18,160 nucleotides of DNA, from positions 1 to 18,160 of the forward strand of contig JAPCJV010000006.1 of NCBI GenBank assembly GCA_027886785.1. Direction: 5' to 3'. Under the pieces are notes generated by a model that worked only from the letters and a program-made list of their open reading frames with translations, was not told the origin of the DNA and did not search any database. The stretch's first letter is position 1; each line of letters starts with the position of its first letter. This document shows positions 1 to 6,212 of the stretch, piece by piece. Origin of the DNA: Nitrososphaerota archaeon. Lineage in GTDB: Archaea > Thermoproteota > Nitrososphaeria > Nitrososphaerales > CADDZS01. Made by a program: the position numbers and the translations under genes.

Positions 1-28
1 GTTCCGCGTGCGATACAGTTGTTCTCAT
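1..28 (-). CDS. Start of a gene cut by the left window edge
   Basis: Only nine codons are visible, starting at an ATG (28-26) that overlaps the stop of the upstream 52-aa gene in the ATGA arrangement seen at half the junctions here. The residues read MRTTVSHAE and no function can be assigned. The Shine-Dalgarno is weak (GTGAAGAAACC), so the call rests mainly on the junction style. Confidence 0.35.
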
Positions 29-183
29 GGTTTCTTCACTAGTTGAAACCAGGATTCATGAATGTCTATTTCTGTTTCAGTAGTAATTGCCAACCCACCA
101 AATGGACTCGGTCTCATTGCTACAATCTTTGCGGGCACAAGAGTGTACACATAATCTCCTACTTTAAACTTTGATTTCTTCAC
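25..183 (-). CDS. Small basic hypothetical protein (52 aa)
   Basis: The gene has a GTG start inside a GTGA overlap with the 43-aa gene upstream, preceded by AAGGAAAAGCC as ribosome binding site. The protein begins KKSKFKVGDYV and ends ESWFQLVKKP. A short basic N-terminus followed by a FKVGDYV-like strand is common in small SH3-like or beta-barrel phage proteins, but this is only a resemblance. Its two ends resemble the 59-aa protein at 10792-10971 (KKSKTKF...ENEFRPLTKK), so the two may be distant paralogs. Function unknown. Confidence 0.7.
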   Translation of the reverse strand: MKKSKFKVGDYVYTLVPAKIVAMRPSPFGGLAITTETEIDIHESWFQLVKKP

Positions 184-311
184 GGCTTTTCCTTTTTGAC
201 TTTCACAAATTGTTCTTGTTTACACCGTTTGCACTTTCCATTCTCGTACTGATGGCGCTTGAATCGTGCGCCCTTCGTGCCAGTATCATCTTTGAAGATG
301 CAATAGCTCAT
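180..311 (-). CDS. Small zinc-knuckle protein (43 aa)
   Basis: A strong Shine-Dalgarno (GAGGAGGATTGAAC) precedes the ATG, and the stop overlaps the next gene as GTGA. The sequence contains a C27-x2-C30 pair (GKCKRCKQ) in a very Lys/Arg-rich tail, with a further Cys at position 4 and a His at 20 that could complete a metal site. This is typical of small phage zinc-finger-like proteins that contact nucleic acid or host enzymes, but no specific family is recognised. Confidence 0.75.
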   Translation of the reverse strand: MSYCIFKDDTGTKGARFKRHQYENGKCKRCKQEQFVKVKKEKP

Positions 312-313
312 GT

Positions 314-478
314 TCAATCCTCCTCACCGAATCGGATATGTGTCACCCTTTGTATCGGCGTGTTTTCGGGCGGCGGCCAAAGGTTGTTTAACACGATAGA
401 GCACGGTTGATTTTTTTCGAGGAAAAGAACTTTGAAACCTTTGATACAATAAATTATCCACACACTAAATTTGTTCAT
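314..478 (-). CDS. Small hypothetical protein (54 aa)
   Basis: The start is ATG 478, 14 bases inside the end of the helicase gene, and has a good Shine-Dalgarno (AAAGGA, spacer TTAGACG). A later GTG at 463 lacks one. The protein opens with a hydrophobic strand (VWIIYCIKGFKVLFL), contains a PPP turn near the middle and ends RFGEED. The stop lies two bases before the next ATG, and its last codons GAG-GAG-GAT supply that gene's ribosome binding site. No family is recognised. Confidence 0.65.
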   Translation of the reverse strand: MNKFSVWIIYCIKGFKVLFLEKNQPCSIVLNNLWPPPENTPIQRVTHIRFGEED

Positions 479-1886
479 CGTCTAATCCTTTGTCTGCGAT
501 TTCTTGCTTCCGAATGAGCACTTGAACTTGACGTTGATCCTGGGATCTGTTGAGGACGATGTGTCTAATGAGAACGTTTTCTTTTTGTCCTTTTCTATGG
601 AGTCGGTCTTCGGCTTGGGTAACGATTTTTGGATCCCAACTTCGCTCGGCGAACACGGCGATGTGAGCAGCTGTGAGAGTTGTTCCGATTCCTGCCGCTT
701 GAATTCCTCCAATAAAAAGAGATATTGACGGATCAGTTTGAAATCGGTCGATCGAATTTTGACGAGATTTAAGATCTGATCGTCCGTCCACCCGCACTGA
801 TATAGACCTGAAATTGTCTTCGAGAGAGTCAATAACCTCGTGATGGTGCACCCAGACAACAACTTTTTCCGTTTCATTTAGTACCTCTTTTAGATACTCA
901 ATTACATAGGGTATCTTGGCAATCCCAACCTCTTTTATGACTTTTGACATCTCGCTAAAAGCCGGCGGATCTATATCTTCCTCACCGTGTTTCTTTACAT
1001 AATCCTCATATTCTAGTCTCTCACGTTCCAGCAGTTTTGTCAAGCCTTTTTTTGCGTCTAGCTCAATCACTTGCCTGGTTTTGGGCGGCAACTCTGTCAA
1101 GACGTCTTTTTTGAGTCGGCGGATCATGAATCGTTCCCTCATAAGACGTTGTAATTCATCTAGATTGGCCGCTCCGTCCCATTTCCAACCCATATGTACT
1201 TTGCGCCCTCGGGCTGGATCGAATCGTTCGATTTCAAAGAGTTCACAATAACGACGGGCATAGGAGAACCAATCAGAGCCCAATCCATCAGGATCCAATA
1301 CTTGGAGTAGGGGCCATAGTTCTTTCGGCTTCGTCATGGGCGTTCCTGTCATCATGAGGATGCGGTTGAAAGGAATCGGGCTGAGCCTAGGGCGTGTTTC
1401 TGTCGATCGTTTCCGGCCGAATACTTGTCCGGTTCGATCAGCTTTAGAGTTTTTGAGGTAGTGGGCTTCATCGATGACAATAAGATCCCAAGGAACAGTT
1501 CGTAATACTTCAGCATGCGAAGTCAGTAATTCATAATTGATGATGACAACACCGTCGTCATTGATGATGTGCATGTTGTCACTGCGGCCTCGTATGAGAA
1601 CAGCTAGAAGATTGTGGGTGCCCCATTTGGACCATTCTCTCACCCAATTGATCTTCACAACGGCAGGACAAATGACAAGAATCTTTCGAGCTCCGATTAG
1701 ATTGGCTACGCCGATTGCTTCGATAGTTTTGCCTAATCCCATTTCATCGGCAATCAATACACGAGGACGTCGGGAGGCATATTCGATGCCGGCTACTTGG
1801 TACGGTAGGTATTCTAGGCCAGAAGGCGCAGGGACAGCGATATGTGATGTCTGAGCTCGAGATTTGTCTTTGTGTCGGCGAATCAT
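465..1886 (-). CDS. SNF2-family DNA helicase/translocase
   Basis: The 473-aa protein carries all core SF2/SNF2 motifs. These are motif I DEMGLGKT (47-54), motif II DEAH (139-142), motif III TGTPM (180-184), and motif VI Q424-x3-R428-x2-R431-x-GQ inside QAEDRLHRKGQ. Lengths of the two RecA-like lobes are normal, with no extra N- or C-terminal domain, so it resembles the compact SMARCAL1/HARP-like or phage SNF2 branch rather than chromatin remodellers. Known members are ATP-driven double-stranded DNA translocases. In phages they are linked to replication, recombination or anti-defence, but the exact role is not shown here. GGAGAAG precedes the ATG, which overlaps the stop of the 37-aa ORF upstream. 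The last codons supply the Shine-Dalgarno of the 54-aa gene. Confidence 0.95.
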   Translation of the reverse strand: MIRRHKDKSRAQTSHIAVPAPSGLEYLPYQVAGIEYASRRPRVLIADEMGLGKTIEAIGVANLIGARKILVICPAVVKINWVREWSKWGTHNLLAVLIRGRSDNMHIINDDGVVIINYELLTSHAEVLRTVPWDLIVIDEAHYLKNSKADRTGQVFGRKRSTETRPRLSPIPFNRILMMTGTPMTKPKELWPLLQVLDPDGLGSDWFSYARRYCELFEIERFDPARGRKVHMGWKWDGAANLDELQRLMRERFMIRRLKKDVLTELPPKTRQVIELDAKKGLTKLLERERLEYEDYVKKHGEEDIDPPAFSEMSKVIKEVGIAKIPYVIEYLKEVLNETEKVVVWVHHHEVIDSLEDNFRSISVRVDGRSDLKSRQNSIDRFQTDPSISLFIGGIQAAGIGTTLTAAHIAVFAERSWDPKIVTQAEDRLHRKGQKENVLIRHIVLNRSQDQRQVQVLIRKQEIADKGLDDEQI

Positions 1887-1996
1887 TTTCTTCTCCGTGC
1901 TTTATCAAATCGCCTTGCACTAGGAGGCCAGAAGAGGATGCGTAGTATCGCCGTAAACGCGCCAGGAATCTGCAATAGTTGTAGAAGTGCAGTCAT
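1883..1996 (-). CDS. Tiny hydrophobic/basic ORF (37 aa)
   Basis: The ORF exactly fills the space between the 76-aa gene (TAATG, one-base overlap) and the helicase (ATGA overlap), which is the main reason to believe it. The first 24 residues are hydrophobic (LLQLLQIPGAFTAILRILFW) and the rest is strongly basic (RRFDKARRRK), so it could be a single-span membrane peptide or an amphipathic helix. It has no separate strong Shine-Dalgarno and is probably translated by coupling. Function unknown. Confidence 0.6.
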   Translation of the reverse strand: MTALLQLLQIPGAFTAILRILFWPPSARRFDKARRRK

Positions 1997-2226
1997 TATT
2001 TATCTTCTGATTCTGAAAGATTCATAGATGCTATAGCCTTGTCAACGGCTTTGTCAGTGATTATTTCGGCTATCTCGGGCTTGCGACCCGGTATCGTCTC
2101 GTCTCGGTCAGCCCAGTGACTTTGTAAGCACAGTTGTAGGATATGTGCCCAACGGGGTTCTTCGCTACGTTCAAAGATCTCGCCGCATCGATCACAGCGG
2201 TATGTATAAATCAGTTTGTCGGCCAT
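1996..2226 (-). CDS. Small CxxC protein (76 aa)
   Basis: A clear Shine-Dalgarno (AGGAGAC) precedes the ATG. The N-terminus has YRCDRCGEIFERSEE, with the C11-x2-C14 knuckle of zinc-ribbon-like small proteins. A second metal pair is less clear (C33 and H37 in LCLQSHW). The C-terminal third is acidic and probably helical. Upstream is the 83-aa gene, 8 bases away, whose stop codon overlaps the ribosome binding site. No specific family is recognised. Confidence 0.8.
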   Translation of the reverse strand: MADKLIYTYRCDRCGEIFERSEEPRWAHILQLCLQSHWADRDETIPGRKPEIAEIITDKAVDKAIASMNLSESEDK

Positions 2227-2234
2227 TTTGTCTC

Positions 2235-2486
2235 CTAGATGCTTGAGGCGACGTCTAGTTGATTCTTCAATTGATTAATTGTTGCTTTGTATGCGAGGAT
2301 GCTGCGGCGGTAATCATTATAAGCATCCTCAACGATCTTCAAATGAGTGAGCGCTGCGTCTACATTGTTTGCTCCGCCGTGGATTCGATCGCCATTAGTC
2401 GGCTCACGTAGAGTGATTGCGCCGGCTCGAGCAATCCAACTTTCCAGAAATCCTACAGAGTAGGAAACCGCCATGTCATCGGCCAT
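2235..2486 (-). CDS. Hypothetical helical protein (83 aa)
   Basis: The ATG at 2486 has the Shine-Dalgarno CAGGAGAAATTCA, favouring it over a second in-frame ATG four codons later. The middle region (REPTNGDRIHGGANNVDAA) is followed by a long helix, roughly residues 45-80, with heptad-like spacing of Leu/Ile, suggesting a short coiled coil. The start overlaps the upstream gene by 11 bases. No known domain is recognised. Confidence 0.75.
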   Translation of the reverse strand: MADDMAVSYSVGFLESWIARAGAITLREPTNGDRIHGGANNVDAALTHLKIVEDAYNDYRRSILAYKATINQLKNQLDVASSI

Positions 2487-2667
2487 TGAATTTCTCCTGG
2501 TTTCTCTTTAATCTTTTTGCTGCTAATTGTCGGTATCGCAATTTGTTAAAAGCATCAATAATTTCGATTAGAATAGCGGCCAATAATTTTACAAATAAAA
2601 CAAGAAATATGAAGATGATTGGTGCGAGTGACAATCCTATTGCAATTTCTAGAATTGTTTTGAACAT
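2476..2667 (-). CDS. Small membrane protein (63 aa), possible holin-like
   Basis: I take ATG 2667, because GGAGAAG lies nine bases upstream, rather than an in-frame GTG at 2682 that sits on that Shine-Dalgarno. A single hydrophobic stretch of about 30 residues (IAIGLSLAPIIFIFLVLFVK continuing to LLAAILIEI) is followed by a strongly basic tail (RYRQLAAKRLKRNQEK). The topology fits a one-span membrane protein with a cytoplasmic positive tail. Its position downstream of the endolysin makes a lysis role possible, but charge and topology alone do not prove it. Confidence 0.75.
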   Translation of the reverse strand: MFKTILEIAIGLSLAPIIFIFLVLFVKLLAAILIEIIDAFNKLRYRQLAAKRLKRNQEKFNGR

Positions 2668-2683
2668 TTCAATCTTCTCCACG

Positions 2684-2833
2684 TTATTCTTTTATTTCTT
2701 TTTCTGTTGCACCCGCAATCTTCTTTTGTTTATCTAGATATTTGCAAGATGCTTCAGTGGGTAGAACAGCCCACAAAATAGAAAGTAGTATCTTTCTGAG
2801 TGCAGCATTGCTGTAAATGTTTGATTCTTTCAT
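2684..2833 (-). CDS. Small hypothetical protein (49 aa)
   Basis: A near-consensus Shine-Dalgarno (AAGGAGGATTGAAAA) leads into ATG 2833, just three bases after the stop of the 90-aa ORF. The protein has a short hydrophobic segment (KILLSILWAVL, residues 14-24) and a charged C-terminus (KEIKE). A 68-aa ORF in another frame covers the same stretch but has no ribosome binding site. Function unknown. Confidence 0.7.
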   Translation of the reverse strand: MKESNIYSNAALRKILLSILWAVLPTEASCKYLDKQKKIAGATEKEIKE

Positions 2834-2836
2834 TTT

Positions 2837-3109
2837 TCAATCCTCCTTCAATTCGTAAGCTGGAAGCCACAAAAAATAGATTTGCGGCCACGGCCATAAG
2901 ACCAGTGCGAACATAGGAAACTCTGACACGATCCAGAAAAAAGTAAAGCCTAATGCCCAAGTGTCTTTCTCTTCCAGCAAACCCCAGATGAATCGACCGT
3001 CACTCCATTCCCGGCCGAGCCACAGATGCAACAGAAGAATCCGAAGGGAGAATGTCGGGATTAGATCCCACTTCCGCTTTTTTGGTTGCTTGTCGTCTTT
3101 TTGCCTCAC
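2837..3109 (-). CDS. Trp-rich membrane protein overlapping its upstream neighbour
   Basis: The frame is open from 3175, but the best start is GTG 3109, preceded by GGAGG with a 7-base spacer. This gives 90 aa and a 110-base out-of-frame overlap with the 99-aa gene. The product has a basic start (RQKDDKQPKKRKWD), about nine Trp residues, and hydrophobic stretches (LRILLLHLWL, and FTFFWIVSEFPMFALVLW) separated by a charged loop, suggesting one or two membrane spans. It contains no Cys, so it cannot be an Rz1-type lipoprotein despite the nested arrangement. A holin-like role near the endolysin is possible. An ATG at 3166 is an alternative start with a weaker Shine-Dalgarno. Confidence 0.55.
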   Translation of the reverse strand: MRQKDDKQPKKRKWDLIPTFSLRILLLHLWLGREWSDGRFIWGLLEEKDTWALGFTFFWIVSEFPMFALVLWPWPQIYFLWLPAYELKED

Positions 3110-3299
3110 GCCACTCCCTCCGCTCTTTTTCACGCTCGGATTGGATTCGATAAACCTCGAGCTCATACTTTTCAATCGCCAGCGATGACTTCAGCATGCG
3201 TTTGCTATCCTGCCAGATGTCATAAAGCAGGATCGCTTCGGCCACGGCAATACCAGTGCTGAGCAAAACCGCTATGTCCATTATCCAGGCAGGAATCAT
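3000..3299 (-). CDS. Membrane-anchored coiled-coil protein (99 aa), spanin- or holin-like
   Basis: The ATG is preceded by AGAGGAAACG and overlaps the stop of the 56-aa gene by four bases. Residues 3-28 form one hydrophobic span (IMDIAVLLSTGIAVAEAILL). Residues 35-75 are a long, highly charged helix (EREKERREWREAKRR). The tail is Ser/Pro-rich. One N-terminal span plus a charged coiled coil is the layout of Rz-type inner-membrane spanins and of some small phage membrane proteins. The location two genes after the endolysin fits. No outer-membrane lipoprotein partner is seen, so the spanin label is tentative. Confidence 0.75.
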   Translation of the reverse strand: MIPAWIMDIAVLLSTGIAVAEAILLYDIWQDSKRMLKSSLAIEKYELEVYRIQSEREKERREWREAKRRQATKKAEVGSNPDILPSDSSVASVARPGME

Positions 3300-3466
3300 C
3301 GTTTCCTCTTGAGTGTCTTCGGCGGATCTTTAGGTGGTTCATTCGCTACTAGTTCTTTCCATCGCTTATTGAGCGCCGCCTGCTTTACGGCATGCTCCTT
3401 GTCCAGGGCTTTTTGGGCCTGCACGATAGCCAATTTCTCCAACACCCACCTTTGGTAGGCCGTCAT
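3296..3466 (-). CDS. Small helical basic protein (56 aa)
   Basis: The start is ATG 3466, with AAAGGATCCCAA as ribosome binding site and ATGA overlaps at both ends. Residues 1-42 are a continuous charged helix (AIVQAQKALDKEHAVKQAAL), and the C-terminus is Pro/Lys-rich (PPKDPPKTLKRKR). It sits in the train of tiny genes after the endolysin. No family is recognised. Confidence 0.75.
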   Translation of the reverse strand: MTAYQRWVLEKLAIVQAQKALDKEHAVKQAALNKRWKELVANEPPKDPPKTLKRKR

Positions 3467-3630
3467 TTGGGATCCTTTAGAATTTCATCCAATGTTTGCT
3501 GAGCCAATTCTCGAGAGCCAACATCTCCATCTGCTATCTTTCCAAGTGCCCTTAGGACTTTGAGAAGTCGAGCAAAGCCTCCCGCCCCATAGATGTGATG
3601 GCCCACATGCTGATATTCCTGGTCGATCAC
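3463..3630 (-). CDS. Small hypothetical protein (55 aa)
   Basis: A GTG start lies inside a GTGA overlap with the endolysin stop. The endolysin's own final codons provide GGAGG eight bases upstream, so translation is probably coupled. The protein has a His/Gly-rich start (HVGHHIYGAGG), then two short helices. Its stop overlaps the next ATG. Function unknown. An ORF in another frame (3485-3709) spans the same DNA but lacks this junction logic. Confidence 0.7.
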   Translation of the reverse strand: MIDQEYQHVGHHIYGAGGFARLLKVLRALGKIADGDVGSRELAQQTLDEILKDPK

Positions 3631-4148
3631 GAGTTGATCCTCCGGATGTAATCCCCAACGAAAGCTCGTTCAGCTGGATTCTTAGCGCCAATTTGAATGA
3701 CATGGGCAACGAGCGCCGTCTTGTAGGACACTAGAAGGGATATGGGTTCTGCTTTGTTGACGGCATCCAACGTTTTAGAACCGAATCCACCATCCACTGA
3801 TATCCCGAATTGGGGTGCCAACACGCCTTGTAGAATCTTCACGGCCGTGCCGATGCCCTGGAGGACGCCCATGTCGAAAAGTTTGTTGGCAACAAATTGG
3901 TCCGTGATATCAACGTAGAGAGGATTCCAATATTTATGGCTGTAGATGTCCGTGGCTTGCTCTACGGTCAGGTTGCGGATGTCTAGGGTGGGGAATTCCA
4001 TGGCTGAGATGCCGTGGTTAGTGCCCTTTAGTTCACCTTCACCGATCACGCCGCTCGTCCAGTTGCCCCGATCGTTAGGATTGCACTGATAGCCACCTTC
4101 GTGAGCGGAGTCCAGTGTGATATCTACTGCTATGTTGAAATCTGCCAT
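3627..4148 (-). CDS. GH108-type N-acetylmuramidase (endolysin)
   Basis: The 173-aa protein is of normal length for the family. The N-terminal half has HEGGYQCNPNDRGNWTSG followed by GTNHGISA, with Glu17 in the E-G-G-Y motif as the expected catalytic acid of GH108 muramidases (inference from the family). The C-terminal half (about 95-170) matches the PG_binding_3 peptidoglycan-binding domain that usually accompanies it (KLFDMGVLQGIGTAVKILQ; VDGGFGSKTLDAVN). It would cleave the N-acetylmuramic acid-N-acetylglucosamine bond at the end of infection. There is no signal peptide, so export would need a holin or pinholin. The Shine-Dalgarno AAGGAGAATAAA is strong. Several tiny membrane genes follow directly. 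Confidence 0.92.
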   Translation of the reverse strand: MADFNIAVDITLDSAHEGGYQCNPNDRGNWTSGVIGEGELKGTNHGISAMEFPTLDIRNLTVEQATDIYSHKYWNPLYVDITDQFVANKLFDMGVLQGIGTAVKILQGVLAPQFGISVDGGFGSKTLDAVNKAEPISLLVSYKTALVAHVIQIGAKNPAERAFVGDYIRRINS

Positions 4149-4158
4149 TTTATTCTCC

Positions 4159-4695
4159 TTAGTCTGTGACAGGGACGTAGATGTAGTATACGGTCACGAG
4201 CAGGAATCCATTCCCGTTCGTCAAATCTTGGACTGCGGGCCCGCCGGGTGACTGAAGAAGTGAGAACAATAGCGGTTTGTTCTCGTGTTCAGATTTGGCT
4301 GCCGGTCCGTAGCCTGGGATGACGGTCTCCACTTGATCCGTAACCTGATCCACGAATCCCGAGGCATTGAGAGCCGGAGCGAAGGAATTTACGGCCACGG
4401 CGGGATCACCTGTGTAGAGATAGAAGAACTGAGAGGCGGAAGGATTGAAATAGGGCACCGTCCCAGCGTCATACAGAGCATAGGACTGCGGCAGCACGAT
4501 AATCATCTGCCCTGCTTTGGCGGGCAGGATTAGGACAGGATTCTCGACCAGGCTTAGAAGTTGTAGTTGGTCAATTTTGACAGTCACCTTCTGGACATAT
4601 TGTTCATTAGGGAATTTGCAATCGTCCTTGTCAGCATAGGCAGCGCCGGCAAACAGCAGCATCAGAGACAACAGGATTGAACCAATTTTCTTCAT
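4159..4695 (-). CDS. Exported hypothetical protein (178 aa)
   Basis: A classical Sec signal peptide is present. It has a basic start MKKIG, a hydrophobic core SILLSLMLLFAGAAYA and probable cleavage after A-Y-A at residue 21. There is no lipobox Cys. The mature part is beta-rich, with stretches such as LLSLVENPVLILPAKAGQMI that recall the TPV-LVPAPGAGK type strand pattern found in small phage virion-associated proteins. This is a weak resemblance, not an assignment. The Shine-Dalgarno AAAGGAGAAATAAA lies in the end of the phosphoesterase gene. A signal peptide suggests action in the periplasm or at the cell surface, for example in superinfection exclusion or envelope modification. Confidence 0.8.
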   Translation of the reverse strand: MKKIGSILLSLMLLFAGAAYADKDDCKFPNEQYVQKVTVKIDQLQLLSLVENPVLILPAKAGQMIIVLPQSYALYDAGTVPYFNPSASQFFYLYTGDPAVAVNSFAPALNASGFVDQVTDQVETVIPGYGPAAKSEHENKPLLFSLLQSPGGPAVQDLTNGNGFLLVTVYYIYVPVTD

Positions 4696-4696
4696 T

Positions 4697-5237
4697 TTAT
4701 TTCTCCTTTAGACCTCGGGCATTATACTTGTCAGGATGATCCATAAATTCTTGAAATTCGATGGGATAGTAATCGGTGTACTCCACGGCGAAAAGACGCT
4801 GCCAGGGATTCTTCAGCACCTTGATTATCTCACCGCCGGTATTAAAACCGTGGAAGATGTTGTGCAGGTGCCCGTGCACGTTCCAATCGCATCCGCCGGC
4901 TCGGGAAGTATCGGGTTCATGTGTCAACCAGCAGTTCTGAAAGTGGATGCCGTCACAAGAAAAATCAACTCCATGGTCCATCCACCAACTATTGGGCTTG
5001 CCTCTATCATGATTTCCTCTCACCAAAATTTTACGGCCGTTCAATCTTCGTAGGATTTGTTCCACCAATGCCGTCTTACCTATCCCGACGTCGCCTAGAT
5101 GAATCACGGTGTCTTCAGGCTTTACTCGTTCATTCCAATGCTTCTCGAGGATCTGGGTAAAACCCGTCGGCCGATCGCAGTAAGTTGCGATGTTCGCATG
5201 ATTAAAAATGCGTGTCAGCGATAATTAAAGTTCGCAT
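4697..5237 (-). CDS. Calcineurin-like metallophosphoesterase with an interrupted frame
   Basis: The true start is ATG 5237, with AAGGAG eight bases upstream. It gives MRTLIIADTHF and then an immediate TAA within a run of five T (plus-strand A5 at 5204-5208). Skipping one base restores a 179-aa protein of normal family length. The D-x-H-F motif continues into NHANIATYCDRP, then VKPEDTVIHLGD, GNHD, H of LTHEPD and GHLH, which together are the full set of metal ligands of the family. The DNA from start to stop is 541 bases, one too many. The downstream part alone (from GTG 5107, 136 aa) lacks the first Asp-x-His ligands and would be inactive. The interruption may be a sequencing indel, a real mutation, or a +1 shift at UUU-UAA. 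Substrate unknown; phage members include nucleases and cyclic nucleotide phosphodiesterases. Confidence 0.85.
5202..5208 (-). other. Frame interruption at a T5 run
   Basis: On the minus strand the codons read GAC-ACG-CAT-TTT-TAA. Removing one T gives GAC-ACG-CAT-TTT-AAT-CAT, exactly the D-T-H-F-N-H expected for the phosphoesterase. UUU-UAA allows a P-site Phe-tRNA to slip forward one base while a slow stop codon sits in the A site. Confidence 0.8.
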
Positions 5238-5647
5238 GCACGGATCTCCTTTTTCTTCCAATGTCGTCCACCAGCGAGCATATAGTGTTTTCGACTACAA
5301 AATTCAGATATTAATCTAGCAGGATGAAATTTTTCTCCACAGTATCGACATACTTTATCTGGAAATTTTCTTGACTTTCCAGAAGCAATTAATTTTTTGT
5401 TTCGATCATCTGAATTCATGTGACATCGTCGACATAGATATTCCCAATCTGACAGATCTCGTAAATATTTTCCTGATTTATTAGCTAAATCTCTCGGAGA
5501 TTCAATTCCGCATTTCTCACAGAATTCAGGCTTGATTTTTCTTCGTCTTACCCAAGCATGGATAGCTCCGTACCCGGCTTCATCCCCTTTATAAGAAGGA
5601 TTAGTTGTACCCCAATTAAATCCGGGCTCTCCTAGTCTTGGTTTCAC
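5225..5647 (-). CDS. HNH-type endonuclease with zinc sites (140 aa)
   Basis: The GTG start lies in a GTGA overlap with the SprT-like gene, with AAGGA six bases upstream. Residues 23-76 match the small phage HNH-like group. They contain an amphipathic helix AIHAWVRRR, C43-x2-C46, then SGKYLRDLSDWEYLC and C72-x2-C75-H76. A second zinc ribbon follows (C100-x2-C103, CGEKF, and C117), which is less usual and may help DNA binding. The gene is visibly more AT-rich than its neighbours, consistent with a mobile homing-type insertion between two ordinary phage genes. Its last 13 bases contain the start of the phosphoesterase. Activity is inferred from the family. Confidence 0.85.
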   Translation of the reverse strand: MKPRLGEPGFNWGTTNPSYKGDEAGYGAIHAWVRRRKIKPEFCEKCGIESPRDLANKSGKYLRDLSDWEYLCRRCHMNSDDRNKKLIASGKSRKFPDKVCRYCGEKFHPARLISEFCSRKHYMLAGGRHWKKKEIRACEL

Positions 5648-6042
5648 AAAAGTCCTTCAAATGCTCCGGCAATGTACAGCCGATTGAGTTCAGCATAAAA
5701 AAGAAGCTGATGACCGCCATACGTGGTATAACCGATGTAGCCCTTTTGAATTAATTTCGTATGCGCCATTTCATGTAGCATGGTTTGGGTGACAAATAGA
5801 GCCATTCGTTGTAAGCACTCATTGATAAGAAGTTCGCCGTCCCAACTGGATATGCCGTAGCAACCACGGCATTCTTTATTTGTTCCGAATCTAATTTCAA
5901 GGCCTCGAGAACAGATTTCATTGTTGAAGAAATCTTTGTTAAGATTTCTGAAAAGAGTTTGGAGATTCTTGTTCGTCAGTTTGGAGCGACCTGTCTTGCC
6001 GCCCATTTCCATTCCCATTCTTGCTAATATCCGGGCTCTCAC
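5644..6042 (-). CDS. SprT-like zinc metallopeptidase-fold protein (132 aa)
   Basis: The central motif is LHEMAH, with H90-E91-x2-H94 as zinc ligands and catalytic Glu. It is followed by GGHQLLFYAELNRL, in which H111 is the expected third ligand of SprT/Spartan domains. The preceding region (DFFNNEICSRGLEIRFG, then CRGCYGISSWDGELLI) also fits the family. The start is GTG 6042 with GAGGAAT upstream, overlapping the stop of the 57-aa gene as GTGA. In-frame ATGs at codons 9, 11 and 13 are alternatives. The C-terminal zinc ribbon of bacterial SprT is absent. Cellular homologs cleave DNA-protein crosslinks. The phage role is unknown. Confidence 0.88.
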   Translation of the reverse strand: MRARILARMGMEMGGKTGRSKLTNKNLQTLFRNLNKDFFNNEICSRGLEIRFGTNKECRGCYGISSWDGELLINECLQRMALFVTQTMLHEMAHTKLIQKGYIGYTTYGGHQLLFYAELNRLYIAGAFEGLL

Positions 6043-6212
6043 CGGCGATTCCTCGACCGATCCAGACCGTAGTGGTCGGGATTATTCGGGGTATTGTTGA
6101 CAACGAATACATCTTTTTGGGGCCATAATTTGATTTCTAATGCTCTGATTCGTCGCTGAAGACTCGCAATCGTCTTCGTCATTCGTTTAAGAGTTGCAGA
6201 AGTATTAGTCAT
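6039..6212 (-). CDS. Small hypothetical protein (57 aa)
   Basis: The start is ATG 6212, with GAGG seven bases before it, lying eight bases inside the upstream gene. The stop overlaps the SprT-like GTG as GTGA. Residues 4-28 are a basic helix with heptad-like hydrophobics (TLKRMTKTIASLQRRIRALE), probably a short coiled coil. The tail is Asn/Arg-rich (NNTPNNPDHYG, then SRNRR). Function unknown. Confidence 0.7.
   Translation of the reverse strand: MTNTSATLKRMTKTIASLQRRIRALEIKLWPQKDVFVVNNTPNNPDHYGLDRSRNRR

Noticed and set aside
171..410. 79-aa plus-strand ORF at the left edge
   Set aside because: It is antisense to two small minus-strand genes with good Shine-Dalgarno sites and overlapping junctions.
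482..877. 131-aa minus-strand ORF inside the helicase gene
   Set aside because: It lies in another frame of the well-supported SNF2 motifs V-VI region and has no ribosome binding site.
2754..2960. 68-aa minus-strand ORF with hydrophobic stretches
   Set aside because: It covers the 49-aa and 90-aa ORFs in a third frame. It has no Shine-Dalgarno, while the 49-aa gene has an excellent one.
2837..3299. Rz/Rz1 spanin pair
   Set aside because: The overlapping second product has no Cys or lipobox signal peptide, so an outer-membrane spanin is not supported.
3485..3709. 74-aa minus-strand ORF overlapping the endolysin end
   Set aside because: It conflicts with the 55-aa gene, which has GGAGG and exact GTGA/ATGA junctions. 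It is a shadow frame.
5225..5647. Intron or intein carrying the HNH gene
   Set aside because: Both flanking genes are complete and unsplit, so the endonuclease is free-standing.
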